Source of the DNA: Rhizobium sp. AQ_MP
GTDB taxonomy: Bacteria; Pseudomonadota; Alphaproteobacteria; Rhizobiales; Rhizobiaceae
DNA length: 64,000 nucleotides
Direction: 5' to 3'
Assembly: GCF_014237835.1 (NCBI RefSeq)
Contig: NZ_JACJVI010000003.1
Location: forward strand, 124,001 to 188,000
Position numbers and translations under genes: made by a program. Below, one piece after another: positions 1 to 11,978 of this stretch (its first letter is position 1; the number at the start of each line of letters is the position of its first letter). Below the pieces are notes generated by a model that was not told the origin of the DNA, ran no database searches, and saw nothing but the letters and a program-made list of their open reading frames with translations.

Positions 1-195
1 GACGCCGAGATCGCGGATCAGCTGGAAGAAGGCCCCACCCGCCTTGCCGCCCGCGGTTTCCCGGCGCAGCGAGACGGTGACGATCTCGGTCTTCGATCGC
101 CTTACGGCCTCGGCCAGGATCGCGGGCGAGGGGTAGCGCGCGGTGCCGAGCAAGAGGCGCGAGGAGACGGTCTTTCCATAGAGTTCCAGGGCCAT
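1..195 (-). CDS. thiG: Thiazole synthase ThiG (N-terminal part, cut by window edge)
   Basis: Only the first 65 codons lie in the window; the gene runs off the left edge. Reading the minus strand from the ATG at 195 gives [20 protein letters not shown] and then a PSP / VTVSLRRE segment typical of the ThiG N-terminus. ThiG is the cytoplasmic TIM-barrel enzyme that builds the thiazole phosphate of thiamine from deoxyxylulose phosphate, dehydroglycine and ThiS-thiocarboxylate. It starts one base after the thiS stop, so it is the fourth gene of a thiC-thiO-thiS-thiG operon. The product is clear by motif and context; the remainder is not visible. Confidence 0.93.
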   Translation of the reverse strand, partial: MALELYGKTVSSRLLLGTARYPSPAILAEAVRRSKTEIVTVSLRRETAGGKAGGAFFQLIRDLGV

Positions 196-196
196 C

Positions 197-390
197 TCAG
201 CCTCCCTGCATGGGCGAAAGGATCTCGATCCGGTCGCCCTCCTTCAAAGCATGGGCGGCACGCTCCTCGCGATGAACCAGGTCGCCATTGACGGCGGTTG
301 CCAGCCAGTCGCCCTCGTAGTCGAGCTTTGCCAGGAGATCGGCGAGGTTGCCCGCATCGAGCTCCAGGGCTTCTCCGTTGACGGTGAGCT

Positions 391-394
<4 letters not shown>
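197..394 (-). CDS. thiS: Sulfur carrier protein ThiS
   Basis: A 65-residue ubiquitin-like protein that ends in the diagnostic Gly-Gly (…SPMQGG). The C-terminal glycine is adenylated and turned into a thiocarboxylate that donates sulfur to the thiazole ring made by ThiG. The length is that of the family. Its ATG overlaps the thiO stop in an ATGA arrangement (391-394), and thiG begins right after it, so the three are translationally coupled. ThiS of this type is a single domain with a beta-grasp fold; no extra domain is present. Confidence 0.95.
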
Positions 395-3248
<2,854 letters not shown>

Positions 3249-3316
3249 TCAGCCGGAATGATGGAAAGACGCCACGGGATTCGGGTTTTCGAATCATCGT
3301 TTAGCAGCGCTCGCAC

Positions 3317-3412
3317 CGTCCCTACGCCAGTATGAACTGGATCAGGTTCAACGGGTCACCGCGCTGCCATCTCGGCGTAGCGATATCTCAGCCCCTTGTC
3401 GGGACACCCCTG
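3317..3412 (-). promoter_or_regulatory. TPP (THI-box) riboswitch of thiCOSG
   Basis: On the minus strand the leader contains GGGGCTGAGA, then ACCCGTTGAACCTGATCC, then a T-A-CTGGCG element and GGGAC closing against GTCCC. These are the conserved CUGAGA bulge and ACC-UGAUC-GUAAUACCGGCG-like core of the THI element, in the right order and spacing. It binds thiamine pyrophosphate and turns the operon down when the cofactor is plentiful. It ends about 105 bases before thiC. Confidence 0.95.
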
Positions 3413-3482
3413 GTGAATGCGTCAAGTCTGGTCAAAAGCGTGAGCCGTGTCAACGCGGCTCGTGTCTCTTGGGTCTTGCCCC

Positions 3483-4568
3483 TCAAGCGTTTGTGAGAGG
3501 CACCTCGAACTGCTGGCCGGGTCGCAATCCCTTGAAGCGCTCATTGCCGATCCCGGCCGCAGACATGGCCGTCACGAGCGCCTTCGGCGGATCGTCGATG
3601 CCTTCATTGGTCAGCTGGAAGGTGCCGAAATGGTGGCCGATGCCAAAGGCCGCCCCGCTCAAGCGGAAGCCTTCGATCGCCTCTTCCGGGTTCTGATGCT
3701 GCGCCTTCATGAACCAGCGTGGCTCATAGGCGCCGATGGGCATGATCGCGAGCCTGATGTCGCCATGCTTGGCCTTGAGTTCGCGATAGTGCTTACCCTC
3801 GGCATAGCCGGTGTCACCGATATGGTAGATCTTGCCGCCCGGCGTCTCAATCACGAAGGCAGCCCAGAGCGCCATGCGCCGGTCGCCCATGCCGCGCGCC
3901 GACCAGTGGTGGCAGGGCTCGCAGTGAACCACGACCCCATTGCCGAGATCGACCCGATCACCCCAATCCATGACGCTTGCCACCATGCCCGGCATGTCGT
4001 CGCGCATGATGGTGTCGTTGCCGAGGGGGGTGACGATGCGCGGATTGTCCCGCCTGAAAAGGCGCCTCAGCGTTGCGGTATCCAGATGGTCGTAGTGATT
4101 GTGGGTGACGATGACGATATCGATCTTCGGCAAGTCGTCAAAGGCGACACCCGGCGGATTGTTGCGCTTTGGTCCGGCAAAGGAAACCGGGCTTGCCCGT
4201 TCCGACCAGACCGGGTCGGTCAGGATGTTCAGCCCTGCCGTCTGGATGAGCAGGGTCGCATGGCCGACCATGCTGACGACAAGCCGGCTGCCATCGACGC
4301 GCGGCTCGGGTTTGGTCGTGACGAAATCCGCTGCTGCCACCGCCTTGGGCCAGTCGATCTTGCCGCCGCCGAACTGCCAGCGCAGCAGGTCAGCAAAGCC
4401 GCGCGGCTCCTCTCCACCTGGGTTGAAGAACACCTTGCCGTCGAAATGATCGGAGACGGGACCCGTGTAATAGCGGTTGCCCGCCTGCGCTTCGCGCATG
4501 CCGAGACCTCCCAGCGTTGCGGCAACCAGGCCGAAGCCCGACCATTTGAGAAAGCTGCGTCTGTTCAT
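3483..4568 (-). CDS. Tat-exported MBL-fold metallo-hydrolase (NAPE-PLD/UlaG-like)
   Basis: A 361-residue protein of the metallo-beta-lactamase superfamily, in the subgroup that includes UlaG and NAPE-PLD-like hydrolases. The zinc motif THNHYDHLD (HxHxDH at residues 156-161) is intact, a further histidine pair lies in CEPCHHWSARG, and the HIGDTG strand carries the bridging Asp. The N-terminus NRRSFLKWSGF followed by a hydrophobic run and AQA is a classic twin-arginine export signal, so the enzyme probably folds in the cytoplasm and works in the periplasm. The natural substrate is unknown; phosphodiester or lactone hydrolysis are both possible. Confidence 0.85.
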   Translation of the reverse strand: MNRRSFLKWSGFGLVAATLGGLGMREAQAGNRYYTGPVSDHFDGKVFFNPGGEEPRGFADLLRWQFGGGKIDWPKAVAAADFVTTKPEPRVDGSRLVVSMVGHATLLIQTAGLNILTDPVWSERASPVSFAGPKRNNPPGVAFDDLPKIDIVIVTHNHYDHLDTATLRRLFRRDNPRIVTPLGNDTIMRDDMPGMVASVMDWGDRVDLGNGVVVHCEPCHHWSARGMGDRRMALWAAFVIETPGGKIYHIGDTGYAEGKHYRELKAKHGDIRLAIMPIGAYEPRWFMKAQHQNPEEAIEGFRLSGAAFGIGHHFGTFQLTNEGIDDPPKALVTAMSAAGIGNERFKGLRPGQQFEVPLTNA

Positions 4569-4661
4569 GGCTTACCCATATGTGGTTTTGTCAATTCTAC
4601 GGCAATAGCGCTGCCGCAGATTGCCGGGTGCTGCGCATCTCCCGAAAAATCGGGACTTTGC

Positions 4662-4690
4662 TTGACTTCCGGGCCGTTTTCCTGTTTATC
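4662..4690 (+). promoter_or_regulatory. Putative sigma-70-type promoter of the ffh leader
   Basis: TTGACT (4662-4667) and TTTATC (4685-4690) are separated by 17 bases, a good match to a vegetative promoter. A small CCCGA-AAAA-TCGGG hairpin sits just upstream (4641-4654). Transcription from here would start near 4697 and give a leader of about 180 bases before ffh. Confidence 0.5.
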
Positions 4691-4769
4691 CGCCGCAATC
4701 TGCGAAGAGACGAGAACTCCGAGCCGCCGACCGGGACCCGAGAAGGTATAAAGAGATCCCGGAGGTCAA

Positions 4770-4804
4770 CACCCGACAGCGCGTTGCGCCCTCGGGTGCT
4801 TTTT
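4770..4804 (+). terminator. Intrinsic-terminator-like hairpin inside the ffh leader
   Basis: CACCCGA (4770-4776) pairs with TCGGGTG (4792-4798), an inner GCGC/GCGC stem closes a three-base loop, and CTTTTT follows at once. It lies 73 bases before the ffh start and therefore would either end a short RNA begun near 4697 or act as an attenuator. An upstream ACCCGAG (4736-4742) is fully complementary to CTCGGGT (4791-4797), so an alternative antiterminator fold exists. No SRP RNA tetraloop or GGAAGCAGC motif is present, so this is not 4.5S RNA. Confidence 0.6.
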
Positions 4805-4876
4805 GGCTTTGCGTCTTGTTTTCCGCGCGGAGAAGACCGAGGTTTGGGTTTCCCCTGACCATGCAAGGAAGAGCCG

Positions 4877-6448
4877 ATGTTTGAGAACCTCCAGGACCGT
4901 CTTGGATCCATTCTGAATGGACTGACCGGCCGTGGCGCACTGTCCGAGGCGGATGTCTCGGCTGCTCTGCGCGAGGTCCGTCGTGCTCTTCTCGAAGCCG
5001 ACGTGGCGCTGGAAGTGGTCCGCGCCTTCACCGACAAGGTCCGCGAAAAGGCCGTCGGTGCGGCGGTTCTGAAGTCGATCAAGCCCGGGCAGATGGTCGT
5101 CAAGATCGTCCATGACGAGCTGGTCGAGATGCTCGGCACGGAAGGGGTTTCCATCGACCTCAATGCCGCAGCCCCCGTCGTCATCATGATGGTCGGCCTG
5201 CAGGGTTCCGGTAAGACAACCACCACCGGCAAGATCGCCAAGCGCCTGACGGATCGCGAGAAGAAGAAGGTCCTGATGGCCTCGCTCGACACGCGTCGTC
5301 CGGCCGCTCAGGAACAGCTTCGCCAGCTCGGCGTGCAGACCGGCATCGATACGCTGCCGGTTATCGCAGGCCAGTCACCGACCGATATCGCATCGCGTGC
5401 TGTGCAGGCGGCCAAGCTCGGCGGTCATGACATCGTCATCCTCGACACCGCCGGCCGTACGCATATCGACGAGCCGCTGATGATCGAGATGGCCGAGATC
5501 AAGTCTCGCGCCAAGCCGCATGAAATCCTGCTCGTTGCCGACTCGCTCACCGGTCAGGACGCCGTCAATCTCGCGCGCAACTTCGACGAACGCGTTGGAA
5601 TCACCGGCCTTGTGCTGACCCGCATGGACGGCGACGGCCGCGGCGGTGCAGCGCTCTCGATGCGTGCCGTCACCGGGAAACCGATCAAGCTGATCGGTGT
5701 CGGCGAGAAGATGACGGAACTCGACGAGTTCCACCCGCGCCGTATCGCCGACCGTATCCTCGGCATGGGTGACATTGTTTCGTTGGTCGAAAAGGCCGCC
5801 GAAAACATCGATGCCGAAAAAGCACGCGCCATGGCCGAGAAGATGGCCAAGGGCAAGTTCGACCTCAACGACCTCGCCGAACAGATCAAGCAGATGCAGG
5901 CCATGGGCGGCATGGGCGGGATCATGGGCATGATGCCGGGCATGTCCGGCATGAAGGACAAGATGGCCGCTGCCGGCCTCGACGACCGCATCTTCAAGCG
6001 CCAGCTCGCGATCATCTCCTCGATGACCAAGGCCGAGCGCGCCAATCCCGACCTGCTCAAGCATTCCCGCAAGAAGCGCATCGCGGCCGGCTCGGGTACG
6101 GATGCGTCCGACATCAACAAGCTTCTGAAGATGCATCGCCAGATGGCCGACATGATGAAGGCCATGGGCGGCAAGGGCAAAGGCGGCATGATGAAGCAGA
6201 TGATGGGCGGCCTTGCCTCGAAAATGGGCCTCGGCGGCATGGGTGGCGGCATGGGCATGCCGGATCTGTCGAAGATGGACCCGAAGCAGCTCGAAGCGCT
6301 TGCCAAGCAGGCCGAAGCCGCCGGTATCAAGCCGGGCGGTTTGCCCGGTCTGGGCGCTGGCGGCCTGCCGGGCCTCGGAGGCCCCAAGCTTCCCGGCCTC
6401 GGTGGCGGCAGTTTCCCGGGTCTTCCCGGTCTGCCGAAGAAGAAGTGA
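4877..6448 (+). CDS. ffh: Signal recognition particle protein Ffh
   Basis: A 523-residue SRP GTPase that binds 4.5S RNA and signal sequences and delivers nascent membrane proteins to FtsY. N domain at residues 1-95, then the G domain with GLQGSGKT (107-114), ILDTAGR and TRMDGDGRGG, then the methionine-rich M domain (repeated MGGMGG, MMPGMSGM and MMKQMMGG runs) that forms the hydrophobic signal-peptide groove. The Gly/Pro/Leu-rich C-terminal tail after the M domain is longer than in E. coli, as is usual in alphaproteobacteria. A strong AAGGAAGAG site precedes the start. It leads an ffh / chorismate mutase / rpsP / rimM / trmD run and has an attenuator-like leader. Confidence 0.98.
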   Translation: MFENLQDRLGSILNGLTGRGALSEADVSAALREVRRALLEADVALEVVRAFTDKVREKAVGAAVLKSIKPGQMVVKIVHDELVEMLGTEGVSIDLNAAAPVVIMMVGLQGSGKTTTTGKIAKRLTDREKKKVLMASLDTRRPAAQEQLRQLGVQTGIDTLPVIAGQSPTDIASRAVQAAKLGGHDIVILDTAGRTHIDEPLMIEMAEIKSRAKPHEILLVADSLTGQDAVNLARNFDERVGITGLVLTRMDGDGRGGAALSMRAVTGKPIKLIGVGEKMTELDEFHPRRIADRILGMGDIVSLVEKAAENIDAEKARAMAEKMAKGKFDLNDLAEQIKQMQAMGGMGGIMGMMPGMSGMKDKMAAAGLDDRIFKRQLAIISSMTKAERANPDLLKHSRKKRIAAGSGTDASDINKLLKMHRQMADMMKAMGGKGKGGMMKQMMGGLASKMGLGGMGGGMGMPDLSKMDPKQLEALAKQAEAAGIKPGGLPGLGAGGLPGLGGPKLPGLGGGSFPGLPGLPKKK

Positions 6449-6458
6449 GAGGGCGCCG

Positions 6459-6779
6459 ATGATTGATTCGTCCGTCAAGGAGCAGCTTTCCGGCTATCGC
6501 CAGTCGATCGACAATATCGACGCGGCGCTGGTCCACATGCTGGCGGAACGCTTCCGCTGCACCAAGGCCGTCGGCGTGCTGAAGGCCACCCACGAATTGC
6601 CGCCCGCCGATCCGGCGCGCGAGGAATACCAGATCACCCGCCTGCGCCGCTTGGCCCAGGATGCCAATCTGGACCCGGATTTCGCCGAGAAGTTCCTGAA
6701 CTTCATCATCAAGGAAGTCATCCGGCATCATGAAGCCATAGCCGCCGAACATGGCGGTGTCACCGAAAAGACCGCCTGA
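6459..6779 (+). CDS. Chorismate mutase, AroQ class (monofunctional)
   Basis: A 106-residue all-helical AroQ-type domain: [20 protein letters not shown], then [10 protein letters not shown], with the conserved Arg and Lys side chains that grip chorismate, and a long C-terminal helix around [16 protein letters not shown]. It converts chorismate to prephenate for Phe/Tyr synthesis. The ATG at 6459 lies ten bases after the ffh stop; the longer open frame upstream is only the other frame of ffh. No prephenate dehydratase or DAHP synthase domain is fused. Its position between ffh and rpsP suggests co-transcription with ribosome genes. Confidence 0.9.
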   Translation: MIDSSVKEQLSGYRQSIDNIDAALVHMLAERFRCTKAVGVLKATHELPPADPAREEYQITRLRRLAQDANLDPDFAEKFLNFIIKEVIRHHEAIAAEHGGVTEKTA

Positions 6780-6844
6780 CGGCGGCCTCAACAAGAACAG
6801 GGTTCGCTCCGGCGGCCCGGACTGAAAACCCAAGGAGTATTCAC

Positions 6845-7219
6845 ATGTCCCTCAAGATTCGTCTCGCCCGCGGTGGTTCCAAGAAGCGCCCCTACTACCA
6901 GATCGTCGTCGCCGACGCCCGCTCGCCGCGCGATGGCCGCTTCCTCGACAAGGTTGGTTCCTGGAACCCGATGCTCGGCAAGGACAACGAAAAGCGCGTC
7001 GAGCTCGACGTAGACGCCATCAAGGCCTGGGTTGCCAAGGGCGCACAGCCGACCGACCGCGTTCTGCGCTTCATGGCAGAAGCCGGCATTGCCGAGCGCG
7101 CTGCCCGCAGCAACCCGGACAAGGCAAAGCCGGGCAAGAAGGCCCAGGAGCGCGCTGCCGAGAAGGCACAGAAGGCAGCCGACGCTGCTGCCGCTGCTTC
7201 GGAAGCTGCCGCAGAATAA
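6845..7219 (+). CDS. rpsP: 30S ribosomal protein bS16
   Basis: A 124-residue bS16 starting [18 protein letters not shown], which matches the family exactly through about residue 80 ([22 protein letters not shown]). The last ~40 residues are an Ala/Lys/Glu-rich extension ([17 protein letters not shown]) common in alphaproteobacteria. It is an early-assembly protein of the small subunit. The start is set by AAGGAG eight bases upstream. A strong terminator follows directly, so rimM-trmD may depend on read-through or their own promoter. Confidence 0.98.
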   Translation: MSLKIRLARGGSKKRPYYQIVVADARSPRDGRFLDKVGSWNPMLGKDNEKRVELDVDAIKAWVAKGAQPTDRVLRFMAEAGIAERAARSNPDKAKPGKKAQERAAEKAQKAADAAAAASEAAAE

Positions 7220-7241
7220 TCGGCATTCAGCCGTTTCCAGC

Positions 7242-7271
7242 GGGCGGTGGGTCATCCCACCGCCCGTTTTT
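7242..7271 (+). terminator. Rho-independent terminator after rpsP
   Basis: GGGCGGTGGG (7242-7251) pairs with CCCACCGCCC (7256-7265) around a four-base loop and is followed by GTTTTTG. Ten perfect GC-rich pairs and a T run make this a confident terminator. Confidence 0.9.
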
Positions 7272-7338
7272 GCGTTTTCTTTCCGGTCGCTTCCGCCTAA
7301 AAGGGATGTCGAACCGATGTGCAGGATCGTTCTCACCG

Positions 7339-7917
7339 ATGAGCAAGCTTGAAAACCCGATACTGATGGCCGTGATCGGTGCCGCCCAAGGCCTCCGGGG
7401 CGAGGTGCGGGTCAAGACCTTCACCGAGGATCCGTTGGGTCTCGGCGACTACGGGTTCCTCTATGCCGCCGATGGCCGCAAGTTCGAGATCCTCGAAATC
7501 CGTGACGGCAAGACGGTCGCCATCGTCCGTTTCCGTGGCGTGAACGATCGCAATGCCGCCGAAGCGCTCAACGGTACCGAGCTTTTCGTCGACCGTGATG
7601 CGCTGCCGGACGATGATCTGGACGAAGACGAATTCTACTATGCAGACCTCGAGGGGCTCGAGGTCTATGACGCCGAGAACAATCACTATGGCGCGGTAAC
7701 TGCCGTTTATGATTTCGGCGCCGGCGATCTGCTGGAGCTCAAGGGCCCCGGCAAGCGGCCCGTGCTCATTCCCTTCTCCGAGGCCGCCGTGCTAGAGATC
7801 GATCTCGAAGGCGGACGCCTGCTCGTCGATCCGATCGCCGCCGGCCTGAAGGACGACGGCGAGGAAAAGCCTTACGGCAATGCCGGCGGTAAGCCGCGGC
7901 CGAACAACGGTCGCTGA
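7339..7917 (+). CDS. rimM: Ribosome maturation factor RimM
   Basis: A 192-residue 16S rRNA processing factor that helps assemble the 30S head together with uS19. The N-terminal RimM barrel ([20 protein letters not shown]) is followed by the PRC-barrel half ([17 protein letters not shown] … [20 protein letters not shown]). The ATG at 7339 was chosen because family members begin with a short MxKLENP-type stretch; upstream in-frame starts add non-conserved residues. The acidic/Lys C-terminal tail is not conserved. trmD begins six bases after its stop. Confidence 0.96.
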   Translation: MSKLENPILMAVIGAAQGLRGEVRVKTFTEDPLGLGDYGFLYAADGRKFEILEIRDGKTVAIVRFRGVNDRNAAEALNGTELFVDRDALPDDDLDEDEFYYADLEGLEVYDAENNHYGAVTAVYDFGAGDLLELKGPGKRPVLIPFSEAAVLEIDLEGGRLLVDPIAAGLKDDGEEKPYGNAGGKPRPNNGR

Positions 7918-7923
7918 GCGCCC

Positions 7924-8616
7924 ATGCCCTTCAAGGCTTCCATCCTGACGCTTTACCCTGACATGTTTCCCGGGCATCTCGGCCTGGCGCTTGCCGGACG
8001 CGCGCTGGAGCGTGGCGACTGGTCGATCGAAGCGGTGCAGATCCGCGATTTCGCCGAGGACAAGCATCGCAGCGTCGATGATACCCCGTCTGGCGGTGGT
8101 GCCGGCATGGTGCTGCGTCCCGATGTCCTGGCGCGGGCCATCGATTCCATAGCCGACGATGGACGACCGCGGCTGTTGATGAGCCCACGTGGCCGGCCGC
8201 TGACCCAGGAGCGGGTGCGCGCCTTGGCGGAAGGCGAGGGCGTGGTGATTGTCTGCGGCCGTTTCGAAGGTGTCGACCAGCGGGTGATCGATGCCCGTCA
8301 GCTCGAAGAGGTTTCCATCGGCGACTATATTCTGTCCGGTGGCGAGCCGGCGGCGTTGACTTTGCTGGATGCGGTGGTGCGCATCCTCCCCGGCGTCATG
8401 GGCAACCAGCTTTCCGGCGTGCATGAGAGCTTCGAGGGCGGTCTGCTCGAACACCCGCAATACACCCGCCCGCAAGTCTTCGAGAACAGGGAGATTCCCG
8501 AGGTGCTGACCTCCGGCAATCATGCGGCGATCGAAAAATGGCGCCGCGAGCAGGCTGTTGCGCTCACTCGTGAACGGCGTCCAGACCTTTTGCCCGATCA
8601 GCCGGTGAAGAAGTAG
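7924..8616 (+). CDS. trmD: tRNA (guanine-N1-)-methyltransferase TrmD
   Basis: A 230-residue SPOUT enzyme that makes m1G37 in tRNAs reading CNN codons and so prevents +1 frameshifting. The trefoil-knot SAM site is visible as [11 protein letters not shown] and [16 protein letters not shown]; the interdomain GMVLRPDV and the C-terminal [20 protein letters not shown] segments are also standard. It is translationally close to rimM (six-base gap). Its last 19 bases overlap the 3' end of the convergent TSUP gene on the other strand. Confidence 0.98.
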   Translation: MPFKASILTLYPDMFPGHLGLALAGRALERGDWSIEAVQIRDFAEDKHRSVDDTPSGGGAGMVLRPDVLARAIDSIADDGRPRLLMSPRGRPLTQERVRALAEGEGVVIVCGRFEGVDQRVIDARQLEEVSIGDYILSGGEPAALTLLDAVVRILPGVMGNQLSGVHESFEGGLLEHPQYTRPQVFENREIPEVLTSGNHAAIEKWRREQAVALTRERRPDLLPDQPVKK

Positions 8617-9344
8617 TAGACGGCGAGCGCCAGGCCGGCCGCCACCACGATCCAGCGCAGGATCGCCTGCGGCACCTTCTTCGCCACGGCAACACCGGCA
8701 TAGCCGCCGGCTGCCACGGCCGGGATCATGATCGCGGCATGCAGCCAGGATAGCGCGCCCGCGCCGACAAAGACGATGATCGCCACGGCTGCAATCACGA
8801 TCGACAGGAAGTTCTTCAGCGCGTTGAGGCGGTGATAATCGCCACCGCTTGCGAGCCCGAGCGATGCGAGCATCATGATGCCCATGCCGGCACCGAAGAA
8901 GCCGCCATAAAAGGAGGTCGCAGCCTGGAGTGTCAGGCCCAGCGGGGTGGCCGGATGGCTTTCCCCCTTGGTCTTTGGCCGGAGCTTCGGCCCGGCTGCG
9001 AAGATCACGGTCGCGCCCAAGAGCAGCCAGGGCACCATGGCGCGAAAGGCCGGGTTGGAAAGCGAGATCAGAAAGAGTGCGCCACCGAGCGCGCCGACAG
9101 CCGAGACGGCCGCCAGGACCCACACACCGCGTCCCATGGCCTTCAGCTCCTTGCCATAGGCCAGTGTCGAGGTGATGTAGCCGGGAAACTGGATGACCGA
9201 TGAGGTGGCATTGGCGCTGATCGGCGGCAGGCCGGCAAGCGTCAGCGCGCCGAAGGTCAGGAAGGTTCCGCCGCCCGCGATCGCGTTGACCGCCCCTGAT
9301 AGAAAACCTGCCACGAACAGCAGAAGCATCAATGCAATGGACAT
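8598..9344 (-). CDS. TSUP-family sulfite/anion permease (TauE/SafE-like)
   Basis: A 248-residue integral membrane protein, nearly all hydrophobic, with about eight predicted spans. The N-terminal [19 protein letters not shown] motif and the internal repeat [19 protein letters not shown] are the two half-motifs of the TSUP (formerly DUF81) family, whose members export sulfite, sulfoacetate or related anions. Neighbours give no substrate clue. It faces trmD tail to tail with a 19-base overlap, which is an unusual but possible arrangement; both C-termini look complete. Confidence 0.88.
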   Translation of the reverse strand: MSIALMLLLFVAGFLSGAVNAIAGGGTFLTFGALTLAGLPPISANATSSVIQFPGYITSTLAYGKELKAMGRGVWVLAAVSAVGALGGALFLISLSNPAFRAMVPWLLLGATVIFAAGPKLRPKTKGESHPATPLGLTLQAATSFYGGFFGAGMGIMMLASLGLASGGDYHRLNALKNFLSIVIAAVAIIVFVGAGALSWLHAAIMIPAVAAGGYAGVAVAKKVPQAILRWIVVAAGLALAVYYFFTG

Positions 9345-9621
9345 CAGACCCTATCTCCTCCAAGACTGTACCGTGATAGGGGCAGAGATCCTGCGCTGCA
9401 AGGCGATGAACCCTCTCCGGCGACGCAAATAATCGGTGCCAGAGGGGTGACAAGGCGCATGTCTTGGTGTATTGGCCGCCTCGGAAATGGGCGTTTCGCC
9501 CGTCTGCCACAACAAAGAACTGCGAATTCGCTCCGGCCCATCAGGGTCAAAATCCTCAGGCATCGTTCCAAGGGATCATCGTCGAGCGCTCTGGCTGTTT
9601 CAGAAGAAACCGAGGTTAGAC

Positions 9622-10140
9622 ATGAACATCATTCAGCAGCTGGAAGCCGAACAGGCCGCCAAGATCGAAGCCAAGCGCAAGCTCCCGGAATTCTCCCCGG
9701 GCGACACGCTCCGCGTCAACGTCACCGTCAAGGAAGGCAACCGTACCCGCGTGCAGGCCTATGAAGGCGTTTGCATCGCTCGTTCGGGCGCTGGCATCAA
9801 CGAAAGCTTCACCGTTCGCAAGATCTCCTACGGCGAAGGCGTCGAGCGCGTATTCCCGGTCTACTCGCCGCTCGTCGAAAGCGTCGAAGTCGTCCGTCGC
9901 GGCAAGGTCCGCCGCGCCAAGCTCTACTACCTGCGCGACCGTCGCGGTAAGTCGGCTCGTATCGTCGAGAACACCGGCACCCGTGCCCGCAAGCTCAACG
10001 AAAACGAGCGCGCTGCGATCGCCGAGGAAAAGGCACGCATCGAGGCTGAAAAGGTTGCAGCCGCTCAGGCTCTCGCAGCCGAGAAGGCCGCAGCAGAAGC
10101 CGCCGAAAAGGCCGCTGCCGCTGAAGCTTCTGCCGAATAA
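9622..10140 (+). CDS. rplS: 50S ribosomal protein bL19
   Basis: A 172-residue bL19: [11 protein letters not shown], then [39 protein letters not shown], and [20 protein letters not shown]. It lies at the subunit interface. The family core ends near residue 120; an Ala/Glu/Lys-rich tail ([20 protein letters not shown]) extends it. The 277-base gap before it (9345-9621), shared with the divergent TSUP gene, shows no gene or recognised leader motif. A perfect terminator follows. Confidence 0.97.
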   Translation: MNIIQQLEAEQAAKIEAKRKLPEFSPGDTLRVNVTVKEGNRTRVQAYEGVCIARSGAGINESFTVRKISYGEGVERVFPVYSPLVESVEVVRRGKVRRAKLYYLRDRRGKSARIVENTGTRARKLNENERAAIAEEKARIEAEKVAAAQALAAEKAAAEAAEKAAAAEASAE

Positions 10141-10165
10141 GCAGCAGCCGTCCTATCGCATGATC

Positions 10166-10193
10166 AAAGGCTCTGGTTTCCGGAGCCTTTTTT
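10166..10193 (+). terminator. Rho-independent terminator after rplS
   Basis: AAAGGCTC pairs with GAGCCTTT, extended by TGG/CCG, and the right arm runs into six T residues. It begins 25 bases after the rplS stop. Confidence 0.9.
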
Positions 10194-10277
10194 CGTTGCG
10201 CACCGATCCGGATGATCAGACGCTGCGCGATGCAATGAGTGCCGCGCTCGCAAGCCAACACGTGACGGTGCAGGCGA

Positions 10278-11117
<840 letters not shown>

Positions 11118-11477
11118 GATGTCTCAACCTCTTCCACGATACGCAGAAACTAGTGAGCAGGCCCTGGCGGCGCAAGCGCAAGGCAAGTGCAGAGTTTCAC
11201 CCGACAGCGCAGATAAAGCTTGTGTTTTTGCCACGTTCTGACACCCTGAGTGGACGAAAGCTGATGCGTGCCTAGTTTGCAATTGCCCATTCCGCGAGGT
11301 CGGAACATCGGGCGCCGGGCATCACCGACCTTCCCACGACCAAGATCTCGCAGGCCGAACGCTCGGTTTGGCCGCCATGGCCAGCCGTTTGCCCGGCCAC
11401 ACCGTCCCACAGATTCTTTCGGCCATGTCGCGCCGGAAGGCTTTCCCGATCGCAGCATCCCACTGCAGGAGACAGCA
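11118..11477 (+). other. Intergenic region, 360 bases, no gene recognised
   Basis: It separates the divergent MoxR gene and the small gene at 11478. Open frames present are short, lack ribosome sites and resemble nothing. The distance allows a long 5' leader for the 11478/11723 pair, but no riboswitch core, sRNA terminator or tRNA was seen. Confidence 0.4.
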
Positions 11478-11759
11478 TTGACCAGACACATCTATTCGAT
11501 CGGCGACCTGCTCGTCCTCAAGGAAGGCCCCGTCCGCCTGGCCCGCAGCACCGGCACCTGCAAGGTGCTGGCGACCCTGCCAGAGACGGGTGGAAGCCGA
11601 CAATACCGCGTGCGTTTCGAAAGCGAGAGCTTTGACCGCTGCATCGCCGAAACCGACATCGACCCAAGCCGCAGCAAGGCATCCGCCCGGGCACCGGCCA
11701 CTCCGAAAAAGGAAAGCACATCATGGCTAAAGGCCAGCAGCGTTCGAACCGCGAAGTGA
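11478..11759 (+). CDS. Small conserved rhizobial hypothetical protein (TTG start)
   Basis: A 93-residue protein beginning with TTG at 11478, chosen because GGAG lies seven bases upstream and because the recognisable part (RHIYSIGDLLVLKEGP, GTCKVLATLPETGGSRQYRV) starts here. I recall similar short proteins in rhizobia without assigned function. The first ~55 residues look like a small beta barrel (GD-VVLK and QYRVRFESE strands); the tail is Ser/Ala/Lys-rich and disordered. It overlaps the next gene by 37 bases in another frame. Possible roles such as nucleic-acid binding are guesses. Confidence 0.6.
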   Translation: MTRHIYSIGDLLVLKEGPVRLARSTGTCKVLATLPETGGSRQYRVRFESESFDRCIAETDIDPSRSKASARAPATPKKESTSWLKASSVRTAK

Positions 11760-11860
11760 GAAAACCGAAGCAGGACAAGCCGAAGCCCTCCACGGCTCCG
11801 GTGTCGAGCTTCACCACCCAGATCAAGAATGCCGAGGCCGCTTCGCCCAAGAAGCGCTGA
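11723..11860 (+). CDS. Tiny basic protein, 45 residues, overlapping its neighbour
   Basis: ATG at 11723, stop at 11858-11860. The product (MAKGQQRSNREVRKPKQD… then …SPKKR) is strongly basic, low in hydrophobics, and typical of a family of 40-60 residue rhizobial hypothetical proteins that start MAKGQQRSNRE. The site AAAGGAAAG lies eight to ten bases upstream. It overlaps the 3' end of the gene at 11478 by 37 bases in a different frame, so the two are probably translationally coupled. No function is known to me; RNA or ribosome association would fit the charge. Confidence 0.65.
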   Translation: MAKGQQRSNREVRKPKQDKPKPSTAPVSSFTTQIKNAEAASPKKR

Positions 11861-11978
11861 CCCACGGGGCGGCGGTCTCATCGCAGTCCGCCATCCCCGC
11901 CCCTGCATCCTCCGAACCTCCTGATCGCCCAAGCTTTCGGCTTTCCCTTTTTGCCGAAGATGCGGTATGGGCAGGCGC

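Noticed and set aside
3447..4751. 434-codon plus frame opposite the MBL-fold gene
   Set aside because: Antisense shadow; the minus-strand protein has a Tat signal and zinc motif.
4680..4806. 4.5S SRP RNA upstream of ffh
   Set aside because: The conserved GGAAGCAGC / GGAA tetraloop motif is missing; the hairpin is terminator-like instead.
5375..6478. 367-codon minus frame opposite ffh
   Set aside because: Shadow of ffh; rich in His/Leu/Ala with no recognisable domain.
7792..9510. 572-codon minus frame across trmD and the TSUP gene
   Set aside because: Fuses out-of-frame TSUP sequence with antisense trmD; composition is not protein-like.
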